27,658 nt of DNA, taken from CAZADH01 sp964483805 (GTDB lineage Bacteria > Muiribacteriota > Ozemobacteria > Ozemobacterales > Ozemobacteraceae). The stretch is taken from the NCBI GenBank assembly GCA_964483805.1, contig CAZADH010000046.1:1-27658 (forward strand), read 5' to 3'. Below, piece by piece: positions 15,885-24,985 of the stretch. The position numbers and the translations under genes were made by a program. Below the pieces are notes generated by a model. That model searched no databases, was not told the DNA's origin, and was given only the letters and a program-made list of their open reading frames with translations. Positions within the stretch are counted from its first letter, which is position 1. Each line of letters starts with the position of its first letter.

Positions 15885-17391
15885 TCAATCCGCAGCGGGC
15901 TTGTTCTTGAACAACCAGTTGCGGGCCCAGTCGAGGGCGGTGGTCCGGTCGGTCACTTCGCCCAGAAACTGGGCCTCTTTCAGCGCTGCCAGCAGGTGTT
16001 TGAACAACGGGCTAGGCTCGAGGCGCAGGACGTGAATCAGATCATCGCCCGACAGCAACGGTCGGGCTTCGCGCCGCCGGCTTTGCCCGTAAAATGAGTT
16101 GATCAGTTCGATGATGCCGGCCCGGAATTTTTCGAGCTCATCGGCTGTGATGTTTGGTCCCTGGGCCGCCAATCGGTCGGCCAGCGAGAGGACGGCGAAG
16201 CCGACGCCGTCGCGACCGGTCTCGGTGTAATACTTGAAGAGCCGTCGTTCGGTGAGGCCTTCCTGCACCAGAACACCGGGGCGCATGTGATTCTTGACCA
16301 GACCACAAAGGAAGCGAGACTCATCGACGGAGAGTTTGAGGCGCAGTGCGGCTTGCTGTGTTTGCTGGCTTCCGGTCATTTCGTGACCGTGGAAGACCAC
16401 TTTGCCGGTGCCCGGATCTACCCGCCGACACGCAGGTTTGCCGACGTCGTGTAGCAGGCAGCCCAATTTGAGCAGGGTGGCGAAACTGCGGTCGGCAGCG
16501 ATCGGCTGGGCGAGATACTCGACGAACTGTGGCCAACCGGTGACAGGTATGGCCGCCTGGATCAAGTGCTCGAGCTGTGTGAGCGTCTCGAGAATGTGGT
16601 CGAAGACGTCGAGGTGATGCCACTCGTTCTGCTCGACGCCATGACAGGCGACCAGTTCGGGCAAGACATGGACGAGGGCGCCGGAGGCATCGAGTTGCCG
16701 AACCCAGTGAGCACTGGCCGGCAGGGCGAGCACCTTGAGGAACTCGTCGCGGATGCGTTCGCCGCTGACCGTGGCCAGACGGGCACAATCGCGCTGCATG
16801 AGTTGTTGCAGTACGGGTGACAACGTGGCCTCGAGTTGGGCGCCGAAGCGGAATGCCCGCATAATGCGCACCGGGTCATCGACGAACAGCAGGTCGGAAC
16901 ATGGGTGCAGTTCCCGCCGGAGCAAATGCTCGCGGCCTCCGAGCGGGTCGATGAGCGGCAGGGCGGTCGTGTCGTGCGGCGTCAGACCCGCGAGCGGTAC
17001 CGCCATGGCGTTGCAGGTGAAGTCGCGCCCGCGCAGGTCGCCCTCGAGATCGGCGGCTCGTAACTGGGCGAGGTCGAAGTTGAAGTGGCGGCCATCGATG
17101 GTGCGAATGATACGGGCCACCCGCCGCTCCTCATCGAGGGCNNNNNNNNNNGAGGGCGACAAACCCGGAACCCTGGCGTTTCGAGCAGATCCTGGCCGCC
17201 GGAATCGGATCGATGGGCACGGCGAGATCGAGATCGATGACCTGGGTCCGGCCCAGCAGGATGTCGCGCACGGCACCCCCGACGAGCCATACGGGAGTTC
17301 CCGTCGGCAAATGCAGATCGTGAAGCAGGTCGGCCAGTAGCTGGCGGACGTGGCTGGGCAGGTCGATCGGTGTCGTCGGGTGGTCGGACAT
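15885..17391 (-). CDS. cca: CCA-adding enzyme / poly(A) polymerase family nucleotidyltransferase with HD domain
   Basis: The gene is interrupted in the record by ten Ns at 17142-17151, which shift the frame. The bases flanking the Ns are the same six (gagggc at 17136-17141 and 17152-17157). Merging them gives one continuous frame reading GSGFVALDEERRVARII, 496 residues. The class II nucleotidyltransferase head has VGGAVRDILLG (37-47), the metal-binding DLD (53-55), GRDFTCNAMA (116-125) and DDPVRIMRAFRFG (166-178). An HD domain follows, with HHLDVFDH (253-260) and LLHDVGK (307-313). This is the layout of the bacterial enzyme that adds or repairs the tRNA 3' CCA. A poly(A) polymerase is the main alternative, because the two are hard to separate by eye. 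The gene lies downstream of gcvPB behind a terminator. Confidence 0.85.
17142..17151. other. Scaffold gap of ten Ns with overlapping flanks
   Basis: The Ns are flanked on both sides by gagggc. Collapsing the duplicate and the Ns restores the reading frame and family motifs of the surrounding gene, so the true gap is probably absent. Confidence 0.9.
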
Positions 17392-17445
17392 GGTCGGGTG
17401 GCTCACTTGTTTTTCGCTGTGGTCGTCGAGGGGGCGTTTGACTCG

Positions 17446-17477
17446 AAACCTCGGGGGCACGAGGGCCCCCGATGTTT
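17446..17477 (-). terminator. Terminator of the glycine-C1 gene cluster
   Basis: A stem of 4 + 8 base pairs with one mismatch (17446-17458 with 17465-17477, loop 17459-17464) lies 73 bases past the gcvPB stop. It ends in GTTT on the minus strand. It separates the cluster from the nucleotidyltransferase gene. Confidence 0.65.
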
Positions 17478-17549
17478 AATGGTGTTCACGATGTAATACA
17501 ACTTATTTAGGGCAGGAACGCCGTGGCGATCGCGGCCGCCCCAAAACAC

Positions 17550-19010
17550 CTAACGATACACGCGACCCTTGAAGTAGTTCACATCGGGTTTGCGGGCGGC
17601 CAGAGCCTCGTCGAGCCGGCCCACCGGCGTCGTGGTCGGCGCCGCCTTGAACTTCGCCGGGTCTTTCTCGGCCTCATCGGCGATCGAGAGCATGACCCGA
17701 ACGAACGCGTCGAGGGTTTTCTTGCTCTCGGTCTCGGTCGGCTCGATCATCATCGCCTCTTCGACGATCAAGGGGAAATACACCGTGGGTGCGTGCATGC
17801 CGTGATCGAGGATGCGTTTGGCCATATCGAGGGTCTTGACGCCCTTGGCCGCCTGCCATTTGCCCGACAGCACGAACTCGTGTTTGCAGGTGCGGTCGAA
17901 TGGCAGCAGGAACTGTTTCTTGAGCTGCTGCATCAGGTAATTGGCGTTGAGAACGGCCATGGTCGAGGCCTCGCGCAACCCAGGGCCACCCAGCGAGACG
18001 ATGTAGGTCATGGCGCGCACCAGAACCAGGAAGCTGCCGGCAAAGCTGCGCACCCGGCCGATCGAACTCTTGCACTTGTGCAACATTTTGTATTTCTTGC
18101 CGTCGAAGACGACCCGCGGTACCGGCAGGAAATCGATGAGGTGTTTCTTGACGCCGACCGGGCCGGCGCCGGGGCCGCCGCCGCCGTGCGGCGTCGAGAA
18201 GGTCTTGTGCAGGTTGACGTGCATGACGTCGAACCCGGTGTCACCGGGCCGGCACCACCCCATGATGGCGTTCAGGTTGGCGCCGTCGTAATACAGCAGG
18301 CCATCGACTTCGTGCACCAAACGCGCAATCTCGGTGATGTTGACATCGAACAGGCCCACCGTGTTGGGGTTCGTCAGCATCAGGCCCGCGACGTCGGGAG
18401 AGATCGCCGCCTTCAGCTTCTCGAGGTCGACGCATCCTTGGGCGTCGGAAGGGATGGTCACGACCTCGTAACCGCAGAGGGCCGCGGAAGCCGGATTGGT
18501 GCCGTGTCCCGAATCCGGAATGAGAATCTTGGTCTTCTTGCTTTTTTTCTTGTCGTGGTAGGCCTTGATGATCATCAGGCCGGTCAGTTCGCCGTGCGCG
18601 CCCGCAGCGGGTGCAAGCGAGAACGCGTCCATGCCGGTGATCGCCGACAACGCCTGCTCGAGATGATGGTGCAGCGCGAGGGTGCCCTGAATCGTCTCTT
18701 CGGGTTGATACGGATGCACGGCGGTGAAGCCGGGCAGCGCTGCGCAGTCTTCATTGACCTTGGGGTTGTATTTCATCGTGCAACTGCCGAGCGGATAGAA
18801 CCCGACATCGACCGAGTGGTTCAGCCGCGACAGGCGGGTGAAATGGCGGACGACATCAACTTCGGCCAGCGTCGGCAGCGGCAGCTCGGTGCGCAGAAAA
18901 CGGGCCGGGATGAGGTCGGCAACGTCTTTGGCGGGCACGTCAACGGCTGGGGGCAGCCAGCCCTGGCAACCTTCGGTGGCAAGTTCGAACAGCAGGGGTT
19001 CGGTGGTCAT
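17550..19010 (-). CDS. gcvPB: Glycine dehydrogenase (decarboxylating) subunit 2 (P protein, PLP subunit)
   Basis: The 486-residue protein carries the pyridoxal phosphate site of the split P protein. The cofactor Lys is K269 in HVNLHKTFSTPHGGGGPG (264-281). The flanking signatures DSGHGTNPASA (166-176) and YYDGANLNAIMGW (240-252) are intact. With GcvPA it decarboxylates glycine and loads the aminomethyl group onto lipoyl-GcvH, or runs in reverse from CO2. The ATG overlaps the gcvPA stop by 4 bases (19007-19010), and AAAGGA lies 8 bases upstream, so the two subunits should be translationally coupled. It is the last gene of the leftward cluster before a terminator. Confidence 0.97.
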   Translation of the reverse strand: MTTEPLLFELATEGCQGWLPPAVDVPAKDVADLIPARFLRTELPLPTLAEVDVVRHFTRLSRLNHSVDVGFYPLGSCTMKYNPKVNEDCAALPGFTAVHPYQPEETIQGTLALHHHLEQALSAITGMDAFSLAPAAGAHGELTGLMIIKAYHDKKKSKKTKILIPDSGHGTNPASAALCGYEVVTIPSDAQGCVDLEKLKAAISPDVAGLMLTNPNTVGLFDVNITEIARLVHEVDGLLYYDGANLNAIMGWCRPGDTGFDVMHVNLHKTFSTPHGGGGPGAGPVGVKKHLIDFLPVPRVVFDGKKYKMLHKCKSSIGRVRSFAGSFLVLVRAMTYIVSLGGPGLREASTMAVLNANYLMQQLKKQFLLPFDRTCKHEFVLSGKWQAAKGVKTLDMAKRILDHGMHAPTVYFPLIVEEAMMIEPTETESKKTLDAFVRVMLSIADEAEKDPAKFKAAPTTTPVGRLDEALAARKPDVNYFKGRVYR

Positions 19011-20350
19011 GCAAGCAGTCCTTTCAGCAACTCCGCGAACAGATGCATCTCTTCGGCCGTGCGCTTTTCGGTGACGGCGACGAGGACGCAGTCTTTCAAT
19101 TCGGGATAGCGGTCCTCGAGCGGCAGTCCGCCGAGAACGCCCTGATCGGCAAGCTTCTTGATGACCTTCTTTGCCCCAGGGATTTTGACCACGAACTCGT
19201 TGAAGAAGGAGGCGGTGAACGGAATCGACACGCCCGGCACCTCAGCCAGCAGGGTCTTGAGATGGTGGGCCTTTTGCAGACACTGCTGGCTGACCGCACG
19301 AAGCCCCGCGGCACCGAGCGTGGCAAGGTGTACGGTCGCGGTCAGGGCAAGCAGCGCCTCATTCGAGCAGATGTTGCTGGTGGCCTTTTCGCGGCGGATG
19401 TGCTGTTCGCGTGTCTGGAGCGTGAGGACAAACCCGTTCTGGCCGCGGCAATCGAGGGTGCGGCCGGCGATGCGACCGGGCATCTTGCGGATGTAACACT
19501 CACGGGCCGCGAGGAAGCCGAGATACGGCCCGCCGAACGCTAACGGCGATCCGAGGCACTGGCCTTCGCCAGCGACGACATCGGCTCCGAACGCGCCCGG
19601 TGGTTTGAGCAAACCGAGGGCCACCGGGTAACTGGCGACGACCGAGAGGGCACCGACTTCGCGGCATTTGGCGCAGATCAGTTCGAGGTCTTCAATGCAG
19701 CCGAAGAAGTTGGGATACTGCACGACCACGCCGGCCACCGTCTGGTCGAGCGCGGCGGCCAGGGCGGCGCCATCGGTCACGCCGTCTTCGACCCCGATGG
19801 TGACGCACTTGATGCCGAGGTGTTGCACCAGCGTTGCGAGAACCTCGCGGTACTCGGGGTGCACGGCGCGGCTGATCAAGAGCTTGTGACGCTGGGTCTG
19901 CGACACGGCGATCAGGGCGCCTTCCGCGAGCGCGGTGGCGCCCTCGTACATGGATGCGTTGGCTTGATCCATGCCGGTGAGCGCGCACATGAGGCTCTGA
20001 AACTCGTAGATCGCCTGCAGCGTGCCTTGCGACACCTCGGGCTGATACGGGGTGTACGAGGTCAGAAACTCACCGCGGCTGACGAGATGGTGGACGGCGG
20101 TCGGGATGTAGTGGTCGTAAGCGCCAGCGCCGAGGAAGCAGATGAGATCGGCGGTGGTGTCGTTCATGCCCGCGAGGTCGTGCATGTGGCGCACGACTTC
20201 GGGTTCGCTCAAGCCTGCGGGCAGGTTGATGGGATCGGTTTGCTTGACCGCCGCCGGGATGTCGGCGAACAGATCATCGACGCTTTTGACCCCGATGGTG
20301 GCCAACATCTGGCTGATTTCGCCTGGGGTATGTGGGATGTAACGGGTCAT
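19007..20350 (-). CDS. gcvPA: Glycine dehydrogenase (decarboxylating) subunit 1
   Basis: The 447-residue protein is the alpha half of the two-subunit P protein. It begins MTRYIPHTPGEISQML and contains the conserved blocks TSYTPYQPEVSQGTLQAIYEFQ and MDQANASMYEGATALAE at about residues 97-145. It is structurally PLP-enzyme-like but has no cofactor lysine; catalysis depends on GcvPB. The start follows the gcvH stop by 9 bases, with GAGG overlapping that stop codon, so the subunits are cotranslated. The split form is usual in Firmicutes, archaea and many deep-branching phyla, unlike the ~950-residue fused P protein of E. coli. Confidence 0.97.
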   Translation of the reverse strand: MTRYIPHTPGEISQMLATIGVKSVDDLFADIPAAVKQTDPINLPAGLSEPEVVRHMHDLAGMNDTTADLICFLGAGAYDHYIPTAVHHLVSRGEFLTSYTPYQPEVSQGTLQAIYEFQSLMCALTGMDQANASMYEGATALAEGALIAVSQTQRHKLLISRAVHPEYREVLATLVQHLGIKCVTIGVEDGVTDGAALAAALDQTVAGVVVQYPNFFGCIEDLELICAKCREVGALSVVASYPVALGLLKPPGAFGADVVAGEGQCLGSPLAFGGPYLGFLAARECYIRKMPGRIAGRTLDCRGQNGFVLTLQTREQHIRREKATSNICSNEALLALTATVHLATLGAAGLRAVSQQCLQKAHHLKTLLAEVPGVSIPFTASFFNEFVVKIPGAKKVIKKLADQGVLGGLPLEDRYPELKDCVLVAVTEKRTAEEMHLFAELLKGLLA

Positions 20351-20359
20351 GGGCAGGCC

Positions 20360-20746
20360 TCAGTGACCGTGTTCGGCGCAGTGCTTCTCGTAGGCGGCGG
20401 CGTCGAGCAGGTTGTTCACATCGGCGGGGGCATCCATCTCGATCTCGACGATCCAGCCATCGCCATACGGGTCTTGGTTGACCAGAGCCGGATCGCTGGC
20501 GAGTTTGCCATTGGTGGCGGTAACAGTGCCGCCGACCGGGCTGTAGACGTCGGAAACCGTCTTGACCGACTCGACGACGCCGATCTGGCCTTTCGGACTC
20601 AGCTTGGCGCCGACACTGGGCAACTCGACGTAAACGATGTCACCCAACTGTTGTTGGGCGTACTGCGAAATGCCGATGCGGGCGATCTTGCCCGTGACCT
20701 TCACCCACTCGTGCGACTCGGTGTATTTGAGATCCTTCGGATTCAT
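20360..20746 (-). CDS. gcvH: Glycine cleavage system H protein
   Basis: The 128-residue protein starts MNPKDLKYTESHEWV. AAAGGAG 10 bases upstream fixes this start over a longer frame at 20785. The lipoylated Lys is K62 in GVVESVKTVSDVYSP, and DGWIVEIEM near residue 97 completes the barrel. GcvH shuttles the aminomethyl group between the P, T and L proteins. The 111-base gap upstream is the widest spacing within the cluster and contains an AT-rich palindrome, so a second promoter or processing site is possible. Confidence 0.97.
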   Translation of the reverse strand: MNPKDLKYTESHEWVKVTGKIARIGISQYAQQQLGDIVYVELPSVGAKLSPKGQIGVVESVKTVSDVYSPVGGTVTATNGKLASDPALVNQDPYGDGWIVEIEMDAPADVNNLLDAAAYEKHCAEHGH

Positions 20747-20827
20747 GTGCTTGCGGCTCCTTTCGAGACCTGGCGAAGCGTGCAACCGCTCCGTCTTGGA
20801 TCGGCACCGATTGGTGTCGAAGAAAAC

Positions 20828-20842
20828 AATACTAAGTATTTA
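20828..20842 (-). promoter_or_regulatory. AT-rich palindrome ahead of gcvH
   Basis: AATAC and GTATT arms (20828-20840) around a 3-base centre lie just past the glyA stop. The 8-mer AGTATTTA within it recurs at the same relative place after fhs (23294-23301). It could be an internal promoter or operator; no good -35 box is seen. Confidence 0.3.
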
Positions 20843-20857
20843 TGAAGTATGCTGCCT

Positions 20858-22105
20858 TCAGAGTCCGTAGAACGGGAAGCGGTCGCAGATGCGCCCCACG
20901 GCCGCGCGCACTTCGGCAATCACCGACTCGCTCTCGGGATTGGTGACGACGCGGTCGATCAGTCCTGCCACCTCGGTCATCGCTTCCGGCGTGAAGCCAC
21001 GGGTCGTGACCGCGGGGGCACCCAGGCGCAGACCCGAGGTGACGAAAGGGGATTCCGGATCGCCGGGAATGGTGTTCTTGTTGGCCGTGATACCGGCGCG
21101 ATCGAGGGCCTTCTCGGCCACCTTGCCGGTGATCTTCTTGCTGCGCAGATCGACGAGCATCAGATGGTTGTCGGTGCCGCCGGAAACCAGGCGGAAGCCA
21201 TGTTTCATCAGGCCCTCGGCGAGGGCTTGGGCGTTTTGCAGCACCCGCTGCTGGTACTCATTGAAACTCGGGTCGAGGGCTTCTTTGAAGGCCACGGCCT
21301 TGGCGGCGATGACGTGCATCAACGGACCGCCCTGGATCCCGGGGAAGATCGTCTTGTCGATGATCTTGGCGTACTCCTCGCGGCAGAGAATCAGGCCACC
21401 GCGGGGCCCGCGCAGCGTCTTGTGGGTGGTCGAAGTGACGAAATCGGCGTAGGGCACCGGGCTCGGATGAAGCTTGGCGGCGACCAGGCCGGCGATGTGG
21501 GCCATGTCGACACAGAGCTTGGCCTGCACCTTGTCGGCGATGGCGCGGAGTCGCGGGAAATCGATGATGCGCGGATAAGCCGAGGCGCCGGCGACGATCA
21601 TCTTGGGCTTGTGCTCGAGCGCGAGTTTCTCGACCATGTCGTAATCGATGCGCTCGCTCTTCTCGTCGACGCCGTACGGTACCACTTTGTAAAGCAGGCC
21701 CGAGAAGTTGACCGGGCTGCCGTGGGTGAGGTGGCCGCCATGCGACAGATTCATGCCCAGGAAGGTATCGCCGGGTTTCATCACGGCCATGTAGACAGCC
21801 AGGTTGGCCTGGCTGCCCGAGTGGGGTTGCACGTTGGCGTGCTCGGCGCCGAACAACTGCTTGGCGCGATCGCGTGCGAGATTCTCGGCGGTGTCGACGA
21901 CTTCGCAACCACCGTAGTAACGCTTCTCGGGATACCCCTCGGCGTATTTGTTGGTGAGCACCGAGCCCAGTGCGGTGAGCACCGCCTCCGAGACAAAATT
22001 CTCAGAAGCGATGAGCTCGATCTGGCTCATCTGTCGGCGCCGTTCGCGTTCGAGAATCGTCGCGATGTCGGGGTCGACGCGATTGAGGGGCAGTTGCGTG
22101 GTCAT
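20858..22105 (-). CDS. glyA: Serine hydroxymethyltransferase
   Basis: The 415-residue protein is typical in length and sequence. The PLP Lys is K229 in TSTTHKTLRGPRGG, at the same number as in E. coli GlyA. ASENFVS (33-39), the YAEGYPEKRYYGGC block and VDMAHIAGL (199-207) are intact. It interconverts serine and glycine with 5,10-methylene-THF. In this cluster it would take the methylene group and the glycine made by the GCS proteins to give serine. Its ATG overlaps the gcvT stop by 4 bases, with AAAGGGAG upstream. Confidence 0.98.
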   Translation of the reverse strand: MTTQLPLNRVDPDIATILERERRRQMSQIELIASENFVSEAVLTALGSVLTNKYAEGYPEKRYYGGCEVVDTAENLARDRAKQLFGAEHANVQPHSGSQANLAVYMAVMKPGDTFLGMNLSHGGHLTHGSPVNFSGLLYKVVPYGVDEKSERIDYDMVEKLALEHKPKMIVAGASAYPRIIDFPRLRAIADKVQAKLCVDMAHIAGLVAAKLHPSPVPYADFVTSTTHKTLRGPRGGLILCREEYAKIIDKTIFPGIQGGPLMHVIAAKAVAFKEALDPSFNEYQQRVLQNAQALAEGLMKHGFRLVSGGTDNHLMLVDLRSKKITGKVAEKALDRAGITANKNTIPGDPESPFVTSGLRLGAPAVTTRGFTPEAMTEVAGLIDRVVTNPESESVIAEVRAAVGRICDRFPFYGL

Positions 22106-23196
22106 GCCTTCGTCTCCCTTTTGTAGAACGGTGTTTCGACGACAACCGCGGGGTAGTTCTTGCCGCGGATCTCGATCTCGAACGTCGAGCCGATGGCCTT
22201 CAGTTCAGGGGGAACATACCCCAGCCCAAGGTTCTTCTGCAAGGTTGGCGACATGGTGCCCGAGGTGACTTCGCCGACCTGTTTGCCGTCTTTCATGATT
22301 TTGTAGCCGTGGCGCGGGGCCGGGCCCTTGCCGGGCATCTCGAAGCCGACCAGCGTCTTCTTCACGCCTTCCTGTTGCTGCTTACGCAGGACGTCGCTGC
22401 CGTTGAACGGACCCTTGGCGAACTTGACCGTCCAATCGAGATTCGCCTCGATCGGGTTGGTCTGGTCGTGGATGTCGTTGCCGTAGAGCATCAGACGCGC
22501 CTCGAAGCGCAGGGTGTCGCGGGCGCCCAGGCCGATGGGGGCAATGCCCGCGTCTTTGCCGGCCGCCATGAGGGCGTCCCAGATCTTTACGCAGTATTGC
22601 GCATCGAAATACAGTTCGAAACCATCTTCGCCGGTGTAGCCGGTGCGACTGATAATGCAGTCGACGCCGTCGACGAACCCGGTCGTGAACCAATAGAACT
22701 TGATGGCCTTGAGGTTCTGGCGGGTGAGTTTCTGGAGAATGACCTGTGCCTGCGGACCCTGGATCGCGATCAGGCCGGTCTGGTCGGCCTTGTCGACGAA
22801 CTCGACCTTGCCGGCGAGCTGGCTCTTGATCCAGGCAAAGTCTTTGGCGGCGTTGGCCGCATTCACCACCAACAGGAAACGATCGCGATTGAAGCGGTAG
22901 ACGAGCAGATCGTCGACGATCGTGCCGTCGGGGCGACACATCGGGGTGTAGGCGATCTGGCGATCGGACAGGGCTTCGGCGTCCTGACATACGATCTTCT
23001 GCACGTTTTTGAGGGCGTCCGGCCCGGTCAACCAGAACTCGGCCATGTGGAACAGATCGAACAGTCCGGCCTTGGTGCGGACGGCCTTGTGTTCCTCGAT
23101 GATCGAGGTGTACTGAACCGGCATCATCCAACCACCGAACTCGATGATGCGGCCCTCGAGCCGTTCGTGCACGTCATAAAGCGGGGTCTTCTTCAT
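22102..23196 (-). CDS. gcvT: Glycine cleavage system T protein (aminomethyltransferase)
   Basis: The 364-residue protein starts at ATG 23196 (MKKTPLYDVHERL), 10 bases after AAGGAG. A GTG at 23205 is only one base from that site and is less likely. It has the family blocks FGGWMMPVQYTSI, GLFDLFHMAEFWLTG, the RTGYTGEDGFELYF glycine-turn region and the C-terminal barrel VGEVTSGTMSPTLQKNLGLGYV. GcvT transfers the aminomethyl carbon to THF and releases ammonia, or does the reverse. It overlaps glyA by 4 bases, tying T protein and SHMT translation together. Confidence 0.97.
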   Translation of the reverse strand: MKKTPLYDVHERLEGRIIEFGGWMMPVQYTSIIEEHKAVRTKAGLFDLFHMAEFWLTGPDALKNVQKIVCQDAEALSDRQIAYTPMCRPDGTIVDDLLVYRFNRDRFLLVVNAANAAKDFAWIKSQLAGKVEFVDKADQTGLIAIQGPQAQVILQKLTRQNLKAIKFYWFTTGFVDGVDCIISRTGYTGEDGFELYFDAQYCVKIWDALMAAGKDAGIAPIGLGARDTLRFEARLMLYGNDIHDQTNPIEANLDWTVKFAKGPFNGSDVLRKQQQEGVKKTLVGFEMPGKGPAPRHGYKIMKDGKQVGEVTSGTMSPTLQKNLGLGYVPPELKAIGSTFEIEIRGKNYPAVVVETPFYKRETKA

Positions 23197-23314
23197 TCTT
23201 GGCACTCTCCTTGTCGCGATGATGATTGTATGCGCTGGTCAGGGCCACTCACGGCGACCGGAGCTCGGTCGGCATGGCGGTCATCGCACCAAAAGTATTT
23301 ACATGTTTGGCATC

Positions 23315-24985
23315 TCAGAACAGCCCGGTGATGTGACCGTCGTCGTCGACGTCGATGCGTGAGGCCGCCGGTTCTTTGGGCAACCCCGGCATGGTCATGA
23401 TGTCGCCGGCTTCGGCCACGAGAAAGCCGGCGCCGGCGCAGAGTCGCACGTTCTTGATGGTGATCTTGAATCCGTGGGGACGGCCGAGCAACCCGGCGTT
23501 GTCCGACAGCGAATGCTGGGTCTTGGCCATACAGATGGGCAGGTTCTTGAAGCCGAGGGCCTCGAACTGTTCGATTTGCTGCCGGGCCGATTTGAGCAGA
23601 TCGACACCGTCGGCGCCATACATACAACGTGCAACAACGTTCATTTTCTCGATCAACGGCATCTCGAGCGGATAGAGGTAATCGAAGCGGGTGTCTTCGC
23701 GACCGAGCAGGCCGAGCACGCAGCGGGCCAGATCGGCGCCGCCCTCGGCCCCTTTTTCGTGCACGGTCGACAGCTCGGTGGGTACCCCTTTTTGTCGGAC
23801 AGCATCGAGAACCCAGTCGATTTCGGCCTGGGTGTCGGAGGCAAACCGGTTGACCGCGACCACCAGCGGCAACCCGAAGGCGCGGATGTTCTCGATGTGC
23901 TTTTCGACGTTGTGGAACCCGGCCGCCAGAGCGTGTGGCGCCGGGTTGGCCAGGTCGGCCTTGGGCACGCCGCCATGGTACTTGAGGGCGCGCACCGTGG
24001 CCACGAGAACCACCGCCCCGGGTTTGAGGCCGCCCACGCGGCACTTGATGTCGAAGAACTTCTCGGCGCCCAGATCGGTGGCGAAACCGGCTTCGGTGAC
24101 GACGATATCGGCCAGTTTGAGGGCCAGGCGCGTCGCCAGGAGACTGTTGCAGCCGTGGGCGATGTTGGCGAACGGACCCCCGTGCACGAGGGCCGGTGTG
24201 TGGGCCAGCGTCTGCACGAGGTTGGGCTTGATCGCATCTTTCAGGATGGCGGCCATCGCTCCGTGGGCGCCGAGATCACGGGCGTAGATCGGTTTGTTGG
24301 CCGTGGTCATGCCGACGAGGATGTTGCCAAGCCGGCGCTTGAGATCGGTCAGGCCGTCGGCCAGGCACAGGCACGCCATCACCTCGGAACTCACCGTGAT
24401 GTCGAACCCCGACTCGCGCGGAACACCGCTGGCGGGGCCACCCAGGCCGATCACCAGGCTGCGCAGGGCACGGTCGTTCATGTCGAGCACCCGGCGCAAG
24501 GTGATCTTGCGGGGGTCGAGCCCCAGCGCGTTGCCCTGGTGCAGATGGTTGTCGAGCAACGCGGCGAGCAGATTGTGCGCGGCCCCGACGGCGTGCAGAT
24601 CACCGGTGAAATGCAGATTGATGGCGTCCATCGGCACGACCATCGCCCGCCCGCCGCCAGCAGCACCGCCTTTGACGCCGAAGCACGGGCCCATCGAGGG
24701 TTCGCGCAGGCAGACCATGGCCTTCTTGCCGAGGGCGGCCAGCGCGTCGCAGAGGCCCACCGTCGTCGTGGTCTTGCCTTCGCCGGCCGGGGTCGGCGTC
24801 ATCGCCGTGACGAGAACGAGTCGTCCGTCGGGCCGGTGGGCGCGACACTTCAGCGCCGCCAGCGGAATCTTGGCGATGTGCGGCCCGTACGGCTCGTATT
24901 CGTCGGCCGTCAGCGCCAGACCGGCGGCGACCTGGTTGATCGGCAACAACTGTGCGGCGTTGGCGATCTCGATGTCGGTGGGCAT
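23315..24985 (-). CDS. fhs: Formate-tetrahydrofolate ligase
   Basis: The 556-residue protein has the ATP site TPAGEGKTTTTVGL at residues 65-78 and the LREPSMGPCFGVKGGAAGGG block, which is diagnostic of the family. It activates formate with ATP and THF to 10-formyl-THF, the entry step of C1 assimilation. Its ATG shares a base with the stop of the upstream aminotransferase (TGATG at 24985), indicating coupled translation. A cyclohydrolase/dehydrogenase (FolD) is needed to link it to GcvT/GlyA and is not in the window. Confidence 0.98.
   Translation of the reverse strand: MPTDIEIANAAQLLPINQVAAGLALTADEYEPYGPHIAKIPLAALKCRAHRPDGRLVLVTAMTPTPAGEGKTTTTVGLCDALAALGKKAMVCLREPSMGPCFGVKGGAAGGGRAMVVPMDAINLHFTGDLHAVGAAHNLLAALLDNHLHQGNALGLDPRKITLRRVLDMNDRALRSLVIGLGGPASGVPRESGFDITVSSEVMACLCLADGLTDLKRRLGNILVGMTTANKPIYARDLGAHGAMAAILKDAIKPNLVQTLAHTPALVHGGPFANIAHGCNSLLATRLALKLADIVVTEAGFATDLGAEKFFDIKCRVGGLKPGAVVLVATVRALKYHGGVPKADLANPAPHALAAGFHNVEKHIENIRAFGLPLVVAVNRFASDTQAEIDWVLDAVRQKGVPTELSTVHEKGAEGGADLARCVLGLLGREDTRFDYLYPLEMPLIEKMNVVARCMYGADGVDLLKSARQQIEQFEALGFKNLPICMAKTQHSLSDNAGLLGRPHGFKITIKNVRLCAGAGFLVAEAGDIMTMPGLPKEPAASRIDVDDDGHITGLF

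Noticed and set aside
17523..19109. 528-residue open frame on the plus strand
   Set aside because: It is antisense to gcvPB, which has its PLP lysine and all family blocks.
20849..22126. 425-residue open frame on the plus strand
   Set aside because: It is a mirror of glyA caused by GC-rich codon usage.
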